From the NCBI GenBank assembly GCA_020073365.1, contig JAIQFL010000020.1, positions 1-53,847 of the forward strand: a stretch of 53,847 nt of DNA, given 5' to 3'. This DNA comes from Terriglobia bacterium. Its GTDB lineage: Bacteria > Acidobacteriota > Terriglobia > Bryobacterales > Bryobacteraceae. The first letter of the stretch is position 1, and each line of letters begins with the position of its first letter. The notes beneath the pieces are model-generated. The model worked only from the letters and a program-made list of their open reading frames with translations. It searched no databases and was not told where the DNA came from. This document shows, in pieces, positions 27,327-36,973 of this stretch. The position numbers were made by a program, and so were the translations under genes.

Positions 27327-28793
27327 TAGAGCGAGCGCAGGAAGTTCAGAATATCCTGCTTCTGCGAAGGACTAAGGGCATTGAAGTTGTTGATCACTCC
27401 GTTGGCTTCCGATCCGCAGTTTCGGCTCACCGAGAAGGGATTGAAGAAGGATTGAACGCCGGGATTGATGATGCTGATGATGCTGAACTGCTGGAAATCC
27501 TGTGTGGTCGCGCAGACATTTCCCGGGCTGAAGTGGGCCTGGATGGCTACCAGCAGATCCGAAGTGCGGCCGTCATGCAGGAAGAAGATCCGCTGGCCGA
27601 TGCCCCAAAGCGGTGCGGTGCGGAACTCGTCTGGACCGGCGTCGCCTTGATTGATGCCATCGGTCAGGGTCGAGCCCATGTGGTGGATCGCAATGTCGGA
27701 ATACGGCTGATAGATCACGTTGGACATTCCGGTGAAGGGGGACCTCGCCGTGGTCAGAGAGGTCGAGTGGCACAGATTGCAGCCGACGATGTTGAATTGG
27801 CTCTGGCCATTGTTGAGCGAGCTCTGGTTCAGCGACGAAGTTGGTGTCATGGGAGTCGGTGGCGCCGTCAGGCGCATGAAGTTGGCAAAGGTCACGTTGT
27901 CGGCGGGGCTGGCATTTCCGGCGCCGTCGATGTTCGTGTGGTCCTCCGGCGTCGCATTGAACACGCATCCGGGGACGGCCGCCCGCTCATTGGGAAAGCC
28001 TTCGTTGGATACCCCCTGCTCCACGTTATAGGCTTCCGAAGCGAAGATCTCTAGCTAGCGACTTGTTCTGGGCCTTCCAACCGAAGCGGGTGATGGTGCC
28101 GTCATTGCCGCTCGTGTTGAACCGGCCTGCGATGCCCAGCGCCGCCCTCTTGGACGCCGTGGCTGCCAGGTTGGCCTGTAGCGTGGCGTCCGGAGTGTTC
28201 TCCACCAGACCCAGGCCGAACACCGGGGTCGGGATGCGGAAAATCACGTTGCCCTGGGCCATGGCCGTAACAAAGTCCGGCTGCGCCAGTTTACAACCTG
28301 GTGCATCCGTGCGGCCGGCAATCGTGAACAGACCATGCACGCCACCATCCAGCGCCGCGAAAATGTTGGTTGGGTCGGTGGAGACGAATCGGGCTTCGCG
28401 GACCGGTCCGTTGCTTTTAATGAACGCTGGAACGGTATTATTCGCGCCATGCAGTGTGGCCAGGGCGACCTGCGGATTCACTGCCGGGCTGGTACCGCCA
28501 ACGGCCGGCTGTGCGTGGCACATCGCACAACTATTGCCGTTAAAGGTTGGCCCCAGCCCGGAACCTTCCTGGATGGTTGCGGAAACGGAATCCACTTCAG
28601 TGAACGTTGCCCGCGAGTTGCTGAAGAAATTCTGTTCTGCCTTGCTCAGCCCCGAGAATGCACCGCCCGCGCCGGCTGGGCCCCCACGCACACCAGGATC
28701 ACGCACAGCAGCACTAGGGGCGCTTTGCGCCAGGCACGCTGCGGACAGAATGAGGATGCCCGCCAGGCTCTCACAAACGTATCGGAATCGCAT
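27326..28793 (-). pseudogene. Di-heme oxidoreductase, frameshifted
   Basis: Two adjacent frames make one protein of the di-haem oxidoreductase family (DHOR/DUF1111). The 5' part (28793 to 28026) has a signal peptide (LAGILILSAACLAQS) and the first heme site CAMCH. The 3' part (28024 to 27326) has the second heme site CNLCH and the conserved RTAPLWGIGQRIFFLHDGR. The break is an extra CTAG at 28051-28058 (CTAGCTAG). Removing one copy restores a continuous frame, QNKSLEIFASEAYNVEQGVS. Homologues are periplasmic c-type di-heme proteins related to thiosulfate or MauG-like enzymes. The break may be natural or an assembly artefact. An AAGGAG stands 10 bases before the ATG. Confidence 0.85.
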
Positions 28794-29454
28794 AGACACA
28801 CTACTCCTTCTGCTCGTCGCGCCCTATAGGCGCGAGAAACCTGCTTTATTTACAACGGGGGACCTTGTAAGAACCCGGAGTGCCGGTTAGAATGGTGGTG
28901 TCAGCGCTTGGATACCATTAACGTGGCTATCCGAGTGTGCGGCCCTCGCCCCCAGCGGGGGCCGCTCCTGTCAAACCTCAACTTGGCAGACTGCGGAAAT
29001 CACCTGCCTGAAAGCGCAGTCTTATATCTACCAGTACCGTGCTGAAATCGTTCTATTGTGGGGCAACCCTTAAGGAAATGCAAGCGAAAGGCAGTGTTCG
29101 GTTGTGTTTGAAGTTACATATCCCGCTTACAGTTGCCGCCTCAGCAAATTTCTCTTCCCCTGATTTTAGAGATTCTTAGCCCCAGGTCCGTCCAACGATG
29201 CCCAGGCCGGCGCCGCGTCGGCAGCGTGAACCGGCCGGTCGAGGAGGGCGTCTCTCGGCTCTCGCGCACCAGCGAGATGTCCCTCGACCGGGAAGAAAAA
29301 GCCACCTTGCTCAAGCATCGCCGAAGGTGCCGTCCGCCGTCTCACGAAGGTCGGCGAACGCCTCCGCGACTGAGTTTCACTAACCCGAGGTGGGACAGGC
29401 CCTTTGGCCTGTCGTTCCCTAACTCATCGGGCTTCGCCCCGTCTAAACGCTGAA
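28794..29454. other. Intergenic region with no recognised gene
   Basis: About 660 bases between the divergent di-heme oxidoreductase and second ADOP permease. The left part is AT-richer (near 29040-29175) and could hold promoters for both. No frame has a convincing protein. An inverted repeat lies at 29392-29419. Confidence 0.6.
29392..29419. repeat. Inverted repeat before second ADOP gene
   Basis: GGGACAGGCC (29392-29401) and GGCCTGTC (29406-29413) pair across a 4-base loop, with outer CCC extending the stem after a bulge. A GGGC-TTC-GCCC hairpin follows at about 29434. They lie 35-60 bases before the ATG of the second permease. Confidence 0.55.
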
Positions 29455-31866
29455 ATGCTTGCCTCCTTCTGGCGGGATTTCCGCTATGCCTTGCGCACGC
29501 TGGCTCGCAATCCGGGGTTCGCGTGCGTCTCCGTACTGGCTCTGGCGCTCGGCATCGGGGCCAACACCGCGATCTTCACGGTGGTCAACTCCGTGCTGCT
29601 CGCGCCGCTCCATTTCTATGAGCCGCAGCAACTGGTAGTGGTGCGCGAACGCAATCTGAAGGCGGGGTTTCCGACGTTCTCGCTTTCGCCCGGCAACTAT
29701 GCCGGCTTTCGGGACCAGAATCATACCTTCAGCGGCATCGCGGCGTTTGGCCGCCGGGGCATGAACCTGGCCGGCGGCGCCGAGCCCGAAAGGTTGCGCG
29801 GTGTGGCCGTGACCCGCGAATTCTTCGACGTGCTCGGCGTGAAACCGCTGCTGGGACGGCCTTTCAGCGCGCAGGAGGGCGAGTTGGGTTCGCACCACGT
29901 GGCCATCATCGGCAACGGCCTCTGGCAGCGGCGGTTCGGCGGCCAGCGCGAGGTCCTCGGGCAGACGCTCAAGCTGAACGACGAAATGTACACGGTGGTG
30001 GGGGTCATGCCCGCCAGCTTCGACTTTCCCGGCCGCATCGAGATCTGGTGTCCGCTGGCCATGAATCTCCAGAATTGGCAGCAGCGCGGAGGCCACTACC
30101 TGGGCGGGATCGGAAGGCTGAAGCCAGGGTCGTCGCTGGAGGCCGCGCAAATGGACTTGAATACCATCGCGGCGCGGGCCGAAAAGGAATACCCGGATTC
30201 CAATTCGGGATGGGACACCACCCTGGCCGGTCTCCAGGAATCCGTCGTGGGGAAGATCCGGCCGGCGATCCTGACGCTTTCCGCGGCCGTTGGCTTCGTG
30301 CTGCTGATCGCCTGTGTGAATTTGGCCAACCTGCTGCTTTCGCGCTCGGCCGCGCGGCGGCGTGAGATTGGAATCCGCAGCGCGATGGGCGCCGGGCGTG
30401 GCCGCTTGATCCGGCAACTGCTGACGGAGAGCGTCCTGCTGGCGGCGCTGGGGTCGGTTGTGGGACTCGCGCTGGCTTGGGCCGGAGCGCGGCTGCTAAC
30501 CCACATGAGCCCCACGATTCTTCCCCGCGCCTCCGAAATCGGGCTGGATCTGCGGGCGCTGGCATTCACGGCGGCGGTCGGGGTCCTGACCGGCATTCTG
30601 TTCGGGCTGGCCCCGGCGATTCACATGGCGCGCACCGATCTGAATTCCGCCCTTCGCGAAGGCGGCCGCGGAAACTCCATGGGCTTCCGGCGGAACAGCC
30701 TGCGCAGTGTCCTGGTGGTGGGGGAGGTGGCCCTGGCGCTGGTTCTGTTGTCGGGCGCGGGGCTGCTGATGCGCAGCTTCTACCATCTGCAGAGTATCGA
30801 TATGGGGTTCGACCCGCGCGATGTGCTGACGTTCCGAACCAATCTTCCGGGCGCCCGGTACAAGACCGACGAACAACAGGTGACATTCTACGATCGCGCG
30901 CTCGAGCGTATTCGCGCGCTGCCGGGGGTTTCGGTAGCCGGAGCCGGCCAGATCTTCCCGCTGGCGGGCGACGACTACATCCTCTCGTTCGTGCAGGTCG
31001 GCAAACCGCCCCTGCCCCCCGGCAATCAGCCCAGCGCTGCGTATTACGCGGTGACGCCCGGATACTTCTCGGCGCTGCGAATTCCCATTAAAGCCGGCCG
31101 CGATTTCACGGAGCGCGACAATGCCGCGGGTCCGCCGGTGGCGATCATCAGCGATAGCATGGCCCGGCAGTTCTATCGCAACGAGAACCCGTTGGGCCAA
31201 CAGTTGCAGATGGGGAACGGCTCCAAGCCCGCCCAGATTGTCGGAATCGTGGGGGACGTCCGCGACCAGGGGTTGGAAGCGAAGGGCCGTCCCGCCGTTT
31301 ACGAGCCGTCCGCCCAGGTGGCCTTCGGCTCGATGTACTTTGGAGTTCGCGCGGAACGCGATCCGGCGGCGCTGATTTCGGGAGTGCGCGCCGCCATCCG
31401 CGAGCTGGATGCCGAACTGCCTCTTGATGCCGTGGGGACCGTGGATGCGCTGGTGTCCACTTCGCTTTCGCAGCGGCGCTTCGCCATGCTGTTGATGTCG
31501 GTGTTCGCGGGCCTGGCGCTGGCGCTGGCGATGGTGGGGATTTACGGCGTGCTGGCCTATTCGGTGACCCAGGCGACCCAGGAGATCGGGATCCGCGTCG
31601 CACTGGGCGCGCGCCGCGGCGATGTCCTTCGCATGGTGATGGGATACGGCGGCGTCCTCATGGCCATGGGCCTGGCGATCGGAGTGGTGGCATCGCTGGG
31701 CACGGGCCGGCTGCTGACCACACAGCTTTTTGAAGTAACCCCGGCAGACCCGGTGACTCTCGGGACCGTCGCAGGAGTGCTACTGGCGACCGGCCTGGCC
31801 GCGTGCCTGATTCCCGCCCTGCGAGCCACCCGCGTGGACCCCCTGATCGCGTTGCGCAACGAGTAA
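29455..31866 (+). CDS. ADOP-family MacB/FtsX permease 2
   Basis: An 803-residue paralogue of the permease at 19292 with the same layout: first span FACVSVLALALGIGANTAIF, two MacB-like periplasmic domains and two FtsX blocks (SRSAARRREIGIRSAMGAG at about residue 300 and TQEIGIRVALGARRGDVLR near 720). No ATPase is encoded nearby. The ATG at 29455 (MLASFWRDFRYALRTL) is chosen since this is where ADOP homology begins; no good ribosome-binding site precedes it. It ends 21 bases before the gluconate-2-dehydrogenase subunit 3-like gene on the same strand, though a functional link is unlikely. Confidence 0.9.
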   Translation: MLASFWRDFRYALRTLARNPGFACVSVLALALGIGANTAIFTVVNSVLLAPLHFYEPQQLVVVRERNLKAGFPTFSLSPGNYAGFRDQNHTFSGIAAFGRRGMNLAGGAEPERLRGVAVTREFFDVLGVKPLLGRPFSAQEGELGSHHVAIIGNGLWQRRFGGQREVLGQTLKLNDEMYTVVGVMPASFDFPGRIEIWCPLAMNLQNWQQRGGHYLGGIGRLKPGSSLEAAQMDLNTIAARAEKEYPDSNSGWDTTLAGLQESVVGKIRPAILTLSAAVGFVLLIACVNLANLLLSRSAARRREIGIRSAMGAGRGRLIRQLLTESVLLAALGSVVGLALAWAGARLLTHMSPTILPRASEIGLDLRALAFTAAVGVLTGILFGLAPAIHMARTDLNSALREGGRGNSMGFRRNSLRSVLVVGEVALALVLLSGAGLLMRSFYHLQSIDMGFDPRDVLTFRTNLPGARYKTDEQQVTFYDRALERIRALPGVSVAGAGQIFPLAGDDYILSFVQVGKPPLPPGNQPSAAYYAVTPGYFSALRIPIKAGRDFTERDNAAGPPVAIISDSMARQFYRNENPLGQQLQMGNGSKPAQIVGIVGDVRDQGLEAKGRPAVYEPSAQVAFGSMYFGVRAERDPAALISGVRAAIRELDAELPLDAVGTVDALVSTSLSQRRFAMLLMSVFAGLALALAMVGIYGVLAYSVTQATQEIGIRVALGARRGDVLRMVMGYGGVLMAMGLAIGVVASLGTGRLLTTQLFEVTPADPVTLGTVAGVLLATGLAACLIPALRATRVDPLIALRNE

Positions 31867-31887
31867 CTCAGGGATATAGTAGATCGC

Positions 31888-32484
31888 ATGCCAACCCGCC
31901 GCGATCTGCTGGATGGCGCCCTGCGTGCCGCCGCCCTCCGCGCCGCCGTTCTGCCTGGCGCCGCGGAATTCTTCTCCGCGTGGCTCCAGGCCGCCGACGA
32001 TCACCAACACCCGCCCGGCTCCACCGCTCCGCCGGAACCGCCGCTGTTGCGCGACTACCAGCCCAAGTTTTTCGAGCCCGAAGACTTCGCGGCGCTCCAG
32101 GCCTTCACTGAAATCCTGATTCCCACCGACGACACGCCCGGCGCCAGGGAAGCGCACTGCGCGCATTTCATCGATTTCCTGCTCCACGAAAATACACCCG
32201 CGATGCAAAAGCAGTGGCGCGATGCCATGGCCGCGCTGAAGGGGGCTGGATTCCACTCCGCCGATGCCCAGGGGCGCGCGGCGCTGGTGGAAGCCATGTC
32301 CCGGCCCGAGCGGGACCGCTCCGCCACGCACCCGGCCTATTCCGCCTACCGCCTGATCAAGCAGCAGAACGCGTTCGCATTCTACACCTCGCGCGCCGGT
32401 ATGATCGAGGCCCTCGACTACAAAGGCAACTCGTACAACACCAGCTTCCCGGCATGCAATCATCCGGAGCACCATGTGGTGTGA
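31888..32484 (+). CDS. Gluconate 2-dehydrogenase subunit 3-like protein
   Basis: A 198-residue small subunit of GMC-type membrane-linked dehydrogenases. The N-terminus carries a twin-arginine-like signal (PTRRDLLDGALRAAALRAA). The conserved core is AALQAFTEILIPTDDTPGAR with AHFIDFLL and the end AFYTSRAGMIEALDYKGNSY. Family members accompany and help export or anchor the flavoprotein, which is encoded next at 32560. The stop TGA runs straight into the palindromic repeat at 32481. Confidence 0.85.
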   Translation: MPTRRDLLDGALRAAALRAAVLPGAAEFFSAWLQAADDHQHPPGSTAPPEPPLLRDYQPKFFEPEDFAALQAFTEILIPTDDTPGAREAHCAHFIDFLLHENTPAMQKQWRDAMAALKGAGFHSADAQGRAALVEAMSRPERDRSATHPAYSAYRLIKQQNAFAFYTSRAGMIEALDYKGNSYNTSFPACNHPEHHVV

Positions 32485-32546
32485 CACGGGCATTCTTGCC
32501 TGTGCTCTTCTCCCAGGAGACCACACAGGCAAGAATGTCCGTGCCA
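32481..32546. repeat. Paired palindromic element, copy 4
   Basis: Two inverse 21-22-bp hairpin units (ACACGGGC...GCCTGTG at 32484-32504 and ACACAGGC...GTCCGTG at 32523-32543) face each other, as in the element at 5190. It starts within the stop codon of the small-subunit gene and ends 14 bases before the GMC oxidoreductase start, so it lies inside a likely operon. Confidence 0.8.
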
Positions 32547-32559
32547 CAAAAAGGACGTC

Positions 32560-34359
32560 GTGCCCAATACTTATGATGCGATCGTAGTCGGTTCCGGGGC
32601 CTGCGGCGGCTGGGCTGCCATGGAGCTGTCCAAGGCCGGGATGAAGGTCCTGATGCTCGAAGCGGGAGCGCACGTCGACCCGGCGAAGGATTTCCACCAC
32701 ACCTTCCTCTATCAGATGGAGTACCGCGGGCAGGCCAAACCGGGCGCCCTCCGCCGCTACAGCGGGAGCGAGCGCAACTACCGCATCATGCTCGACAACT
32801 CCGAGAATCCCTACACCACCTCGCCCGGCACGGTGTATAACTGGGGCCGCTCGCGGGTTCTCGGCGGACGCACCCTGCACTGGTCGCGCTGCAGCGATCG
32901 CATGGCGGACTACGAGTTCAAAGCCGCCTCGCGCGATGGCTATGGCTTGGACTGGGCGGTGACCTACGCCGACATGAAGCCGTATTACGATCGCGTGGAA
33001 CGCTTCATCGGCGTCAGCGCGGCCATGGAGGGGCTGCCCCAGTTTCCCGATGGCGTCTTCCTCCCCGCGATGCCGCTCAATTGCGCCGAATCGATTTTCA
33101 CGGCCGCCTCGAAGAGTCTGGGATGGCGCTCCACGCACCGGCGGCTGGCCCAGTTGACGCGCATGCACAACAACCGGCCGCCGTGCCACTACTGCGGCAA
33201 TTGCGGGAACGGCTGCGATGTGGGCGCGATGTTCAACACCGTCGCCGTAACCCTGCCCCCGGCGCTCAAGACCGGCAACCTGGAGGTCCGTACCGACACG
33301 GTCGTGGCCAGCGTCCGCATGAACAGCGAGAACCGCGCGCAGGGCGTGACGTACATCGAGCGCCATACCATGAAGCCCGTGGATGTGGATGCCAGGTACG
33401 TGGTGCTGGCGGCCTCCACGCTGGAGAACACGCGGCTGCTGCTGCTCTCCGCCAAGGGCGGGCTGGCGAATTCCAGCGGCACGCTGGGCCAATACATGAT
33501 GGACCAGGTGGGCGGCGGCGGCGTCAGCGGAATCCTCCCCAAGCTCAAGGGCGGCCCCAGCCGGCTGGATGACGGCAAGTCGGCGGGCATCACGATTCCG
33601 AATTTCCAGAACTTCGACAAGAAGAGCGAGCGCAAGGACTTCATCCGCGGCTACGTCATCAATGCCACTGGTGGACAGACCGAGTATCCGCAATTCGCGG
33701 CCTCGATTCCGGGATTTGGCTCGGAGTGGAAGAAGGAGATCAAGAGCCGCTACGTGGCCCAGGCGCGCGTCTGGATTGCGGGCGGCGAAATGCTGTCGCA
33801 GAAGGAAAACTTCGTCGAACTGGATCCCGAAGTGAAGGACCACTGGGGGATTCCGGTGCTGAAAATCCACTTCACGCACTGCGATAACGACCGCAAGATC
33901 ATCGCGGACTTCCAGCAGAAGGCCGAGGAACTGTTCCGGAAGGCGGGCGGCGAAGCGATGGCGGGGATGGGACGGGGCGGTCCGGCCGGCTTCCCCGGAG
34001 CGCCTGGCTCTCCCGACGGCGGCCCAGGCCGCGGCGGTCCGCCAGCCGCTGACGCGACTCCCGGCCGTGGCGCAAACGCCGAAAGCCCGGGCGCAGCGCG
34101 CGGAGGAGGCGGGCGAGGCGGCCGCGGAGGCGCGTTGGGCGGGTCCATCCACGAAGTCGGTACCGCTCGCATGAGCGCCAATCCGAAAGATGGCGTGCTG
34201 AATTCCTTCTGCCAGTCGCACGACATCCCGAATCTGTATGTGTTCGGCGGCAACGCCTTCCCGTCGTCAGGCGACAAGCACCCCACCCTCACCATGATGG
34301 CGCTGAGCGCCCGCGGCTGCGATCACCTGCTGGAGCAGGCCAAAGGCAAGAAGGTCTGA
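32560..34359 (+). CDS. GMC-family oxidoreductase with Gly/Pro-rich insertion
   Basis: A 599-residue FAD-dependent alcohol/sugar dehydrogenase. The N-terminal FAD fold is IVVGSGACGGWAAMELSKAG with the acidic ribose ligand in VLMLEAG. A Cys-rich stretch, CHYCGNCGNGCDVGAMFNT, is characteristic of this subgroup. The C-terminal GMC motif HEVGTARMS (catalytic His) and SGDKHPTLTMMALSARGCDHL place the second active-site residue as His rather than the commoner Asn. Residues about 468-528 are a low-complexity Gly/Pro/Arg/Ala insertion. With the subunit 3-like protein it likely oxidises a sugar or polyol in the periplasm and passes electrons on; the acceptor is not in the window. GTG start. Confidence 0.88.
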   Translation: MPNTYDAIVVGSGACGGWAAMELSKAGMKVLMLEAGAHVDPAKDFHHTFLYQMEYRGQAKPGALRRYSGSERNYRIMLDNSENPYTTSPGTVYNWGRSRVLGGRTLHWSRCSDRMADYEFKAASRDGYGLDWAVTYADMKPYYDRVERFIGVSAAMEGLPQFPDGVFLPAMPLNCAESIFTAASKSLGWRSTHRRLAQLTRMHNNRPPCHYCGNCGNGCDVGAMFNTVAVTLPPALKTGNLEVRTDTVVASVRMNSENRAQGVTYIERHTMKPVDVDARYVVLAASTLENTRLLLLSAKGGLANSSGTLGQYMMDQVGGGGVSGILPKLKGGPSRLDDGKSAGITIPNFQNFDKKSERKDFIRGYVINATGGQTEYPQFAASIPGFGSEWKKEIKSRYVAQARVWIAGGEMLSQKENFVELDPEVKDHWGIPVLKIHFTHCDNDRKIIADFQQKAEELFRKAGGEAMAGMGRGGPAGFPGAPGSPDGGPGRGGPPAADATPGRGANAESPGAARGGGGRGGRGGALGGSIHEVGTARMSANPKDGVLNSFCQSHDIPNLYVFGGNAFPSSGDKHPTLTMMALSARGCDHLLEQAKGKKV

Positions 34360-34382
34360 ACGGGGGGCGCGGTAGGTCCGGT

Positions 34383-34796
34383 CTACTTGGCGCGCTTGGC
34401 CACGAACTCCTCGGTGGCGACTTCGCCCACCTGGCGGGTGAACTTGATTTCGTCGCCCGAGATCTTGCCCTTGTACTCGATGCGGAGCGCCTGGCCCTGG
34501 AAGTTGAGGTTCTCGATGAACGCGATCTCATCGCCCTTCACCGTGCCCTCGGAAATCTCGGTTTCGCCGTACTGAGATTTGGCCTTGCCGGTCAGCTTGC
34601 CGTTGTCCACCTTGAAGTCGTAGGTGTAATTCTGAACCCCGATCTGCGTGTCGATCGCAGCGGTCCATTTGCCCGCAACCTCGGCCCCGAACGCCGGAGC
34701 GAACATGGCCAGTGCCAATACAGTCGAAACCAGTAGCCTGCTCAACGGGTGGGAAAGACAGAGCCTCCGTGCGAATCTCAGCGGCATTTTTTCCAT
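34383..34796 (-). CDS. Small secreted protein, GKWT-type
   Basis: A 137-residue protein with a signal peptide (LLVSTVLALAMFAPAFG) and a beta-rich mature part: EVAGKWTAAIDTQIGVQNYTY, then FKVDNGKLTGKAKSQYGET and ISGDEIKFTRQVGEVATEEF. The pattern of short strands with GKxxGxxI steps suggests a small beta-barrel or lipocalin-like fold. No family name is certain and the function is unknown. ATG at 34796 or 34787 are both possible. It lies convergent with the GMC gene, 23 bases from its stop. Confidence 0.65.
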   Translation of the reverse strand: MEKMPLRFARRLCLSHPLSRLLVSTVLALAMFAPAFGAEVAGKWTAAIDTQIGVQNYTYDFKVDNGKLTGKAKSQYGETEISEGTVKGDEIAFIENLNFQGQALRIEYKGKISGDEIKFTRQVGEVATEEFVAKRAK

Positions 34797-34880
34797 GATT
34801 CGATTGTAGTCTTCGCGAGAGCCCAAGGGCGCGGTCAGTCCCGCGAAGCCGGACCGGCCGATGCCGTCATTGCTGCCGCA

Positions 34881-36512
34881 TCAGGGAAGCGGCGTCGATT
34901 TCTGCGCCTTGCGGAGCTGCGCGATGGTAGCCTCGACATCTTCCAACTTCGACGGGATTCCCGAGGAGAGAACCTTGGGCACACCCGCGGTGATGAGAAC
35001 GTCGTCTTCGATGCGAACGCCGATACCCTTATATTTCTCAAACGCCGGGCGGACGGCTTCGATGAACTTTTCGTTTTCCGGCGTCTTGGGCAGATTGTCG
35101 AGCGCGTCGGGCCGAATGTAGATGCCCGGCTCGACCGTGATCACCATGCCGGGCTGTAGCTCCTTGCCGCCGGGGGAATCGTGGACGTTGAGTCCGATGC
35201 CATGGCTGATGCCGTGGTTGAACCAGATGCGGAGTTGCTGGTCGCTGGTGACGTCGGTGATGAGCCCCAGTTTGAACAGGCCTTGCTTGAAGACCTCGTT
35301 GGCCGCGCCCTGTACGGAGGTAGGGTTTCCCGCCGGCGTGTGGCCGGGCAAGGCCATCCGGAAGCCGGCCTGCTGCGCCTCCCAAACCAGCCGGTAGATC
35401 TCCACCTGTTCCTTCGTATACTTGCCGGTAACCGGGATGGTGCGCGTGACATCCACGCTGTACCCGTCGAACTCGGCGGCATCGTCCATCAGCAGCAGGT
35501 CGCCGGCCTTCATGCGATCCTTGTTGGTCTCGTAGTGCAGGGTGGTGGCGTTGACTCCGGAAGCGACGATGCACGGGTAGCCCCAATGCGCATTGCGCCG
35601 CAGAAACGTGAATTCGAATTGCGCCTGCAATTCGTACTCCCAAGTTCCGGGAACGCCCAGGGCATACACGCGCTGGAACGCCTCCGCGGTGATTTCGACG
35701 GCGTGCTGCAGGATCTCGGTTTCCCGTTGCGACTTGACCCTGCGGAGGGTGTTGAACATGCCGCTGGCATCTTTCACCGTGAGTCCGGCACCAGTGAGCT
35801 TACCGGCGAATTCGATCTCGCGGCGGTACTCGGCGGGCCGCCCGCGCATCATGTGAATGAGTGTTTCGCCTTTGGTGACACTCTCGATGATCTTCGAAAA
35901 CTCCGCGTTCACGTCCAACGGCGCTGTGGGAGGTGGTGCAGCCGCGCCGCCCCTGCCTTCCCTCCCGCCTCGTCCACCACGGCTGGCCTGCGCGGCTTCT
36001 TCGGCCAGGATGTCCCGCGCGGGCGGGATCAATGTGGACAGGAATGAGTTCAGCAACCGGGCGTCCCAGACTTCCTGAATGCCCGAGATCTTGCGGCCCT
36101 CATCGCGCGTGAGGATATGGCCGGTCCAATTCTCCTGTGCCGGATTGGACGGCGGCAGGAACAGAATCTCGCGTATTTTTTCCGCGCCGGGGATGAGCAC
36201 CAGTGCGCTGCCTGGTTGCGGAATGGCCGTCAGGTAGAAGAAATCGTTTTCCTGGCGGAACGGCCAGTCCACGTCACCCGCATAATTTCGCGGTTCGGCG
36301 GCGTAGAGGATCAGGATGCTCTTGTCGCCGATCTGCTCCATGGCGGCGTGCCTGCGGGCGGTGAGGTCGGCCACGCGGTCGCGCTCCCAGGAAGCCGGTG
36401 GTGGCGGCGCCACCTTCCAGATGCCGGCATCGGCAGCACGGGCCGCGGGCGCCTGAGGACCGGCGGACCACAGCAGACCGAGCGCAAATACGCACAGGTA
36501 TCGACGGTACAT
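34881..36512 (-). CDS. Secreted Xaa-Pro aminopeptidase, M24 family
   Basis: A 543-residue peptidase with a signal peptide (YLCVFALGLLWSAGPQA), so it acts outside the cytoplasm. The N-terminal aminopeptidase P domain is followed by the M24 catalytic fold. The metal ligands are visible: the two Asp of MDDAAEFDGYSVDVTRT, the His of NHGISHGIGLNVHD, and the Glu of VITVEPGIY and of GVRIEDDVLIT. It removes N-terminal residues before proline using two metal ions. A Gly/Arg-rich loop (SRGGRGGREGRGGAAAPPP) interrupts the linker region. AAGGAGG stands immediately before the ATG at 36512. Confidence 0.9.
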   Translation of the reverse strand: MYRRYLCVFALGLLWSAGPQAPAARAADAGIWKVAPPPPASWERDRVADLTARRHAAMEQIGDKSILILYAAEPRNYAGDVDWPFRQENDFFYLTAIPQPGSALVLIPGAEKIREILFLPPSNPAQENWTGHILTRDEGRKISGIQEVWDARLLNSFLSTLIPPARDILAEEAAQASRGGRGGREGRGGAAAPPPTAPLDVNAEFSKIIESVTKGETLIHMMRGRPAEYRREIEFAGKLTGAGLTVKDASGMFNTLRRVKSQRETEILQHAVEITAEAFQRVYALGVPGTWEYELQAQFEFTFLRRNAHWGYPCIVASGVNATTLHYETNKDRMKAGDLLLMDDAAEFDGYSVDVTRTIPVTGKYTKEQVEIYRLVWEAQQAGFRMALPGHTPAGNPTSVQGAANEVFKQGLFKLGLITDVTSDQQLRIWFNHGISHGIGLNVHDSPGGKELQPGMVITVEPGIYIRPDALDNLPKTPENEKFIEAVRPAFEKYKGIGVRIEDDVLITAGVPKVLSSGIPSKLEDVEATIAQLRKAQKSTPLP

Positions 36513-36973
36513 AGACCTCCTTGAGCCCTTCCAGGAACGTGCCCCCATTATATGAAGAATAGCCGGCGACGTTCGCTATTACGGACAGCGGATGCGCGAC
36601 GGCGTCGTCGCGTGGAAGGATTTACCTCCCGCCCGACGAGGCATAAGCGAAGGGATCTGCTGGATCATTTTCGCCACGACCCGCGCTTCCGTGACCTCAC
36701 GCGCCGCGTTGGCTCTCCGCGGCCCGGTTCGCCGTAAGAGGTGCCCACCGATGCCAGAAGTGGCACAGGTCTCAGCCCACGAACTGTAGCAGGTACTGTA
36801 GCAGCGGCAGCAACACGCCGGAAACTTTCCGCAGTCGAGTGAAATCAAAGCCGGCTCGCGGAAGTTGCTCAAGCGGTCTTCTTCCTGTAGCGTCGCAGGT
36901 CGTGCCGGCGTTGGCGGCCGGCGCAGTACTCTGAGGGGTTCTTAGAGATAAGATCGGACTACACTGAAGTCTG
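36513..36973. other. Intergenic region with no recognised feature
   Basis: About 460 bases between the divergent M24 peptidase and methyltransferase-like genes. Short frames on both strands lack coding character. No RNA or repeat was recognised. Confidence 0.55.

Noticed and set aside
29133..29453. 106-residue plus-strand frame before the second ADOP gene
   Set aside because: Basic, low-complexity shadow-like sequence without ribosome-binding site or homology.
31780..34221. 813-residue minus-strand frame
   Set aside because: It is antisense to the GMC oxidoreductase and its small subunit, whose motifs are clear; the composition is that of a shadow.
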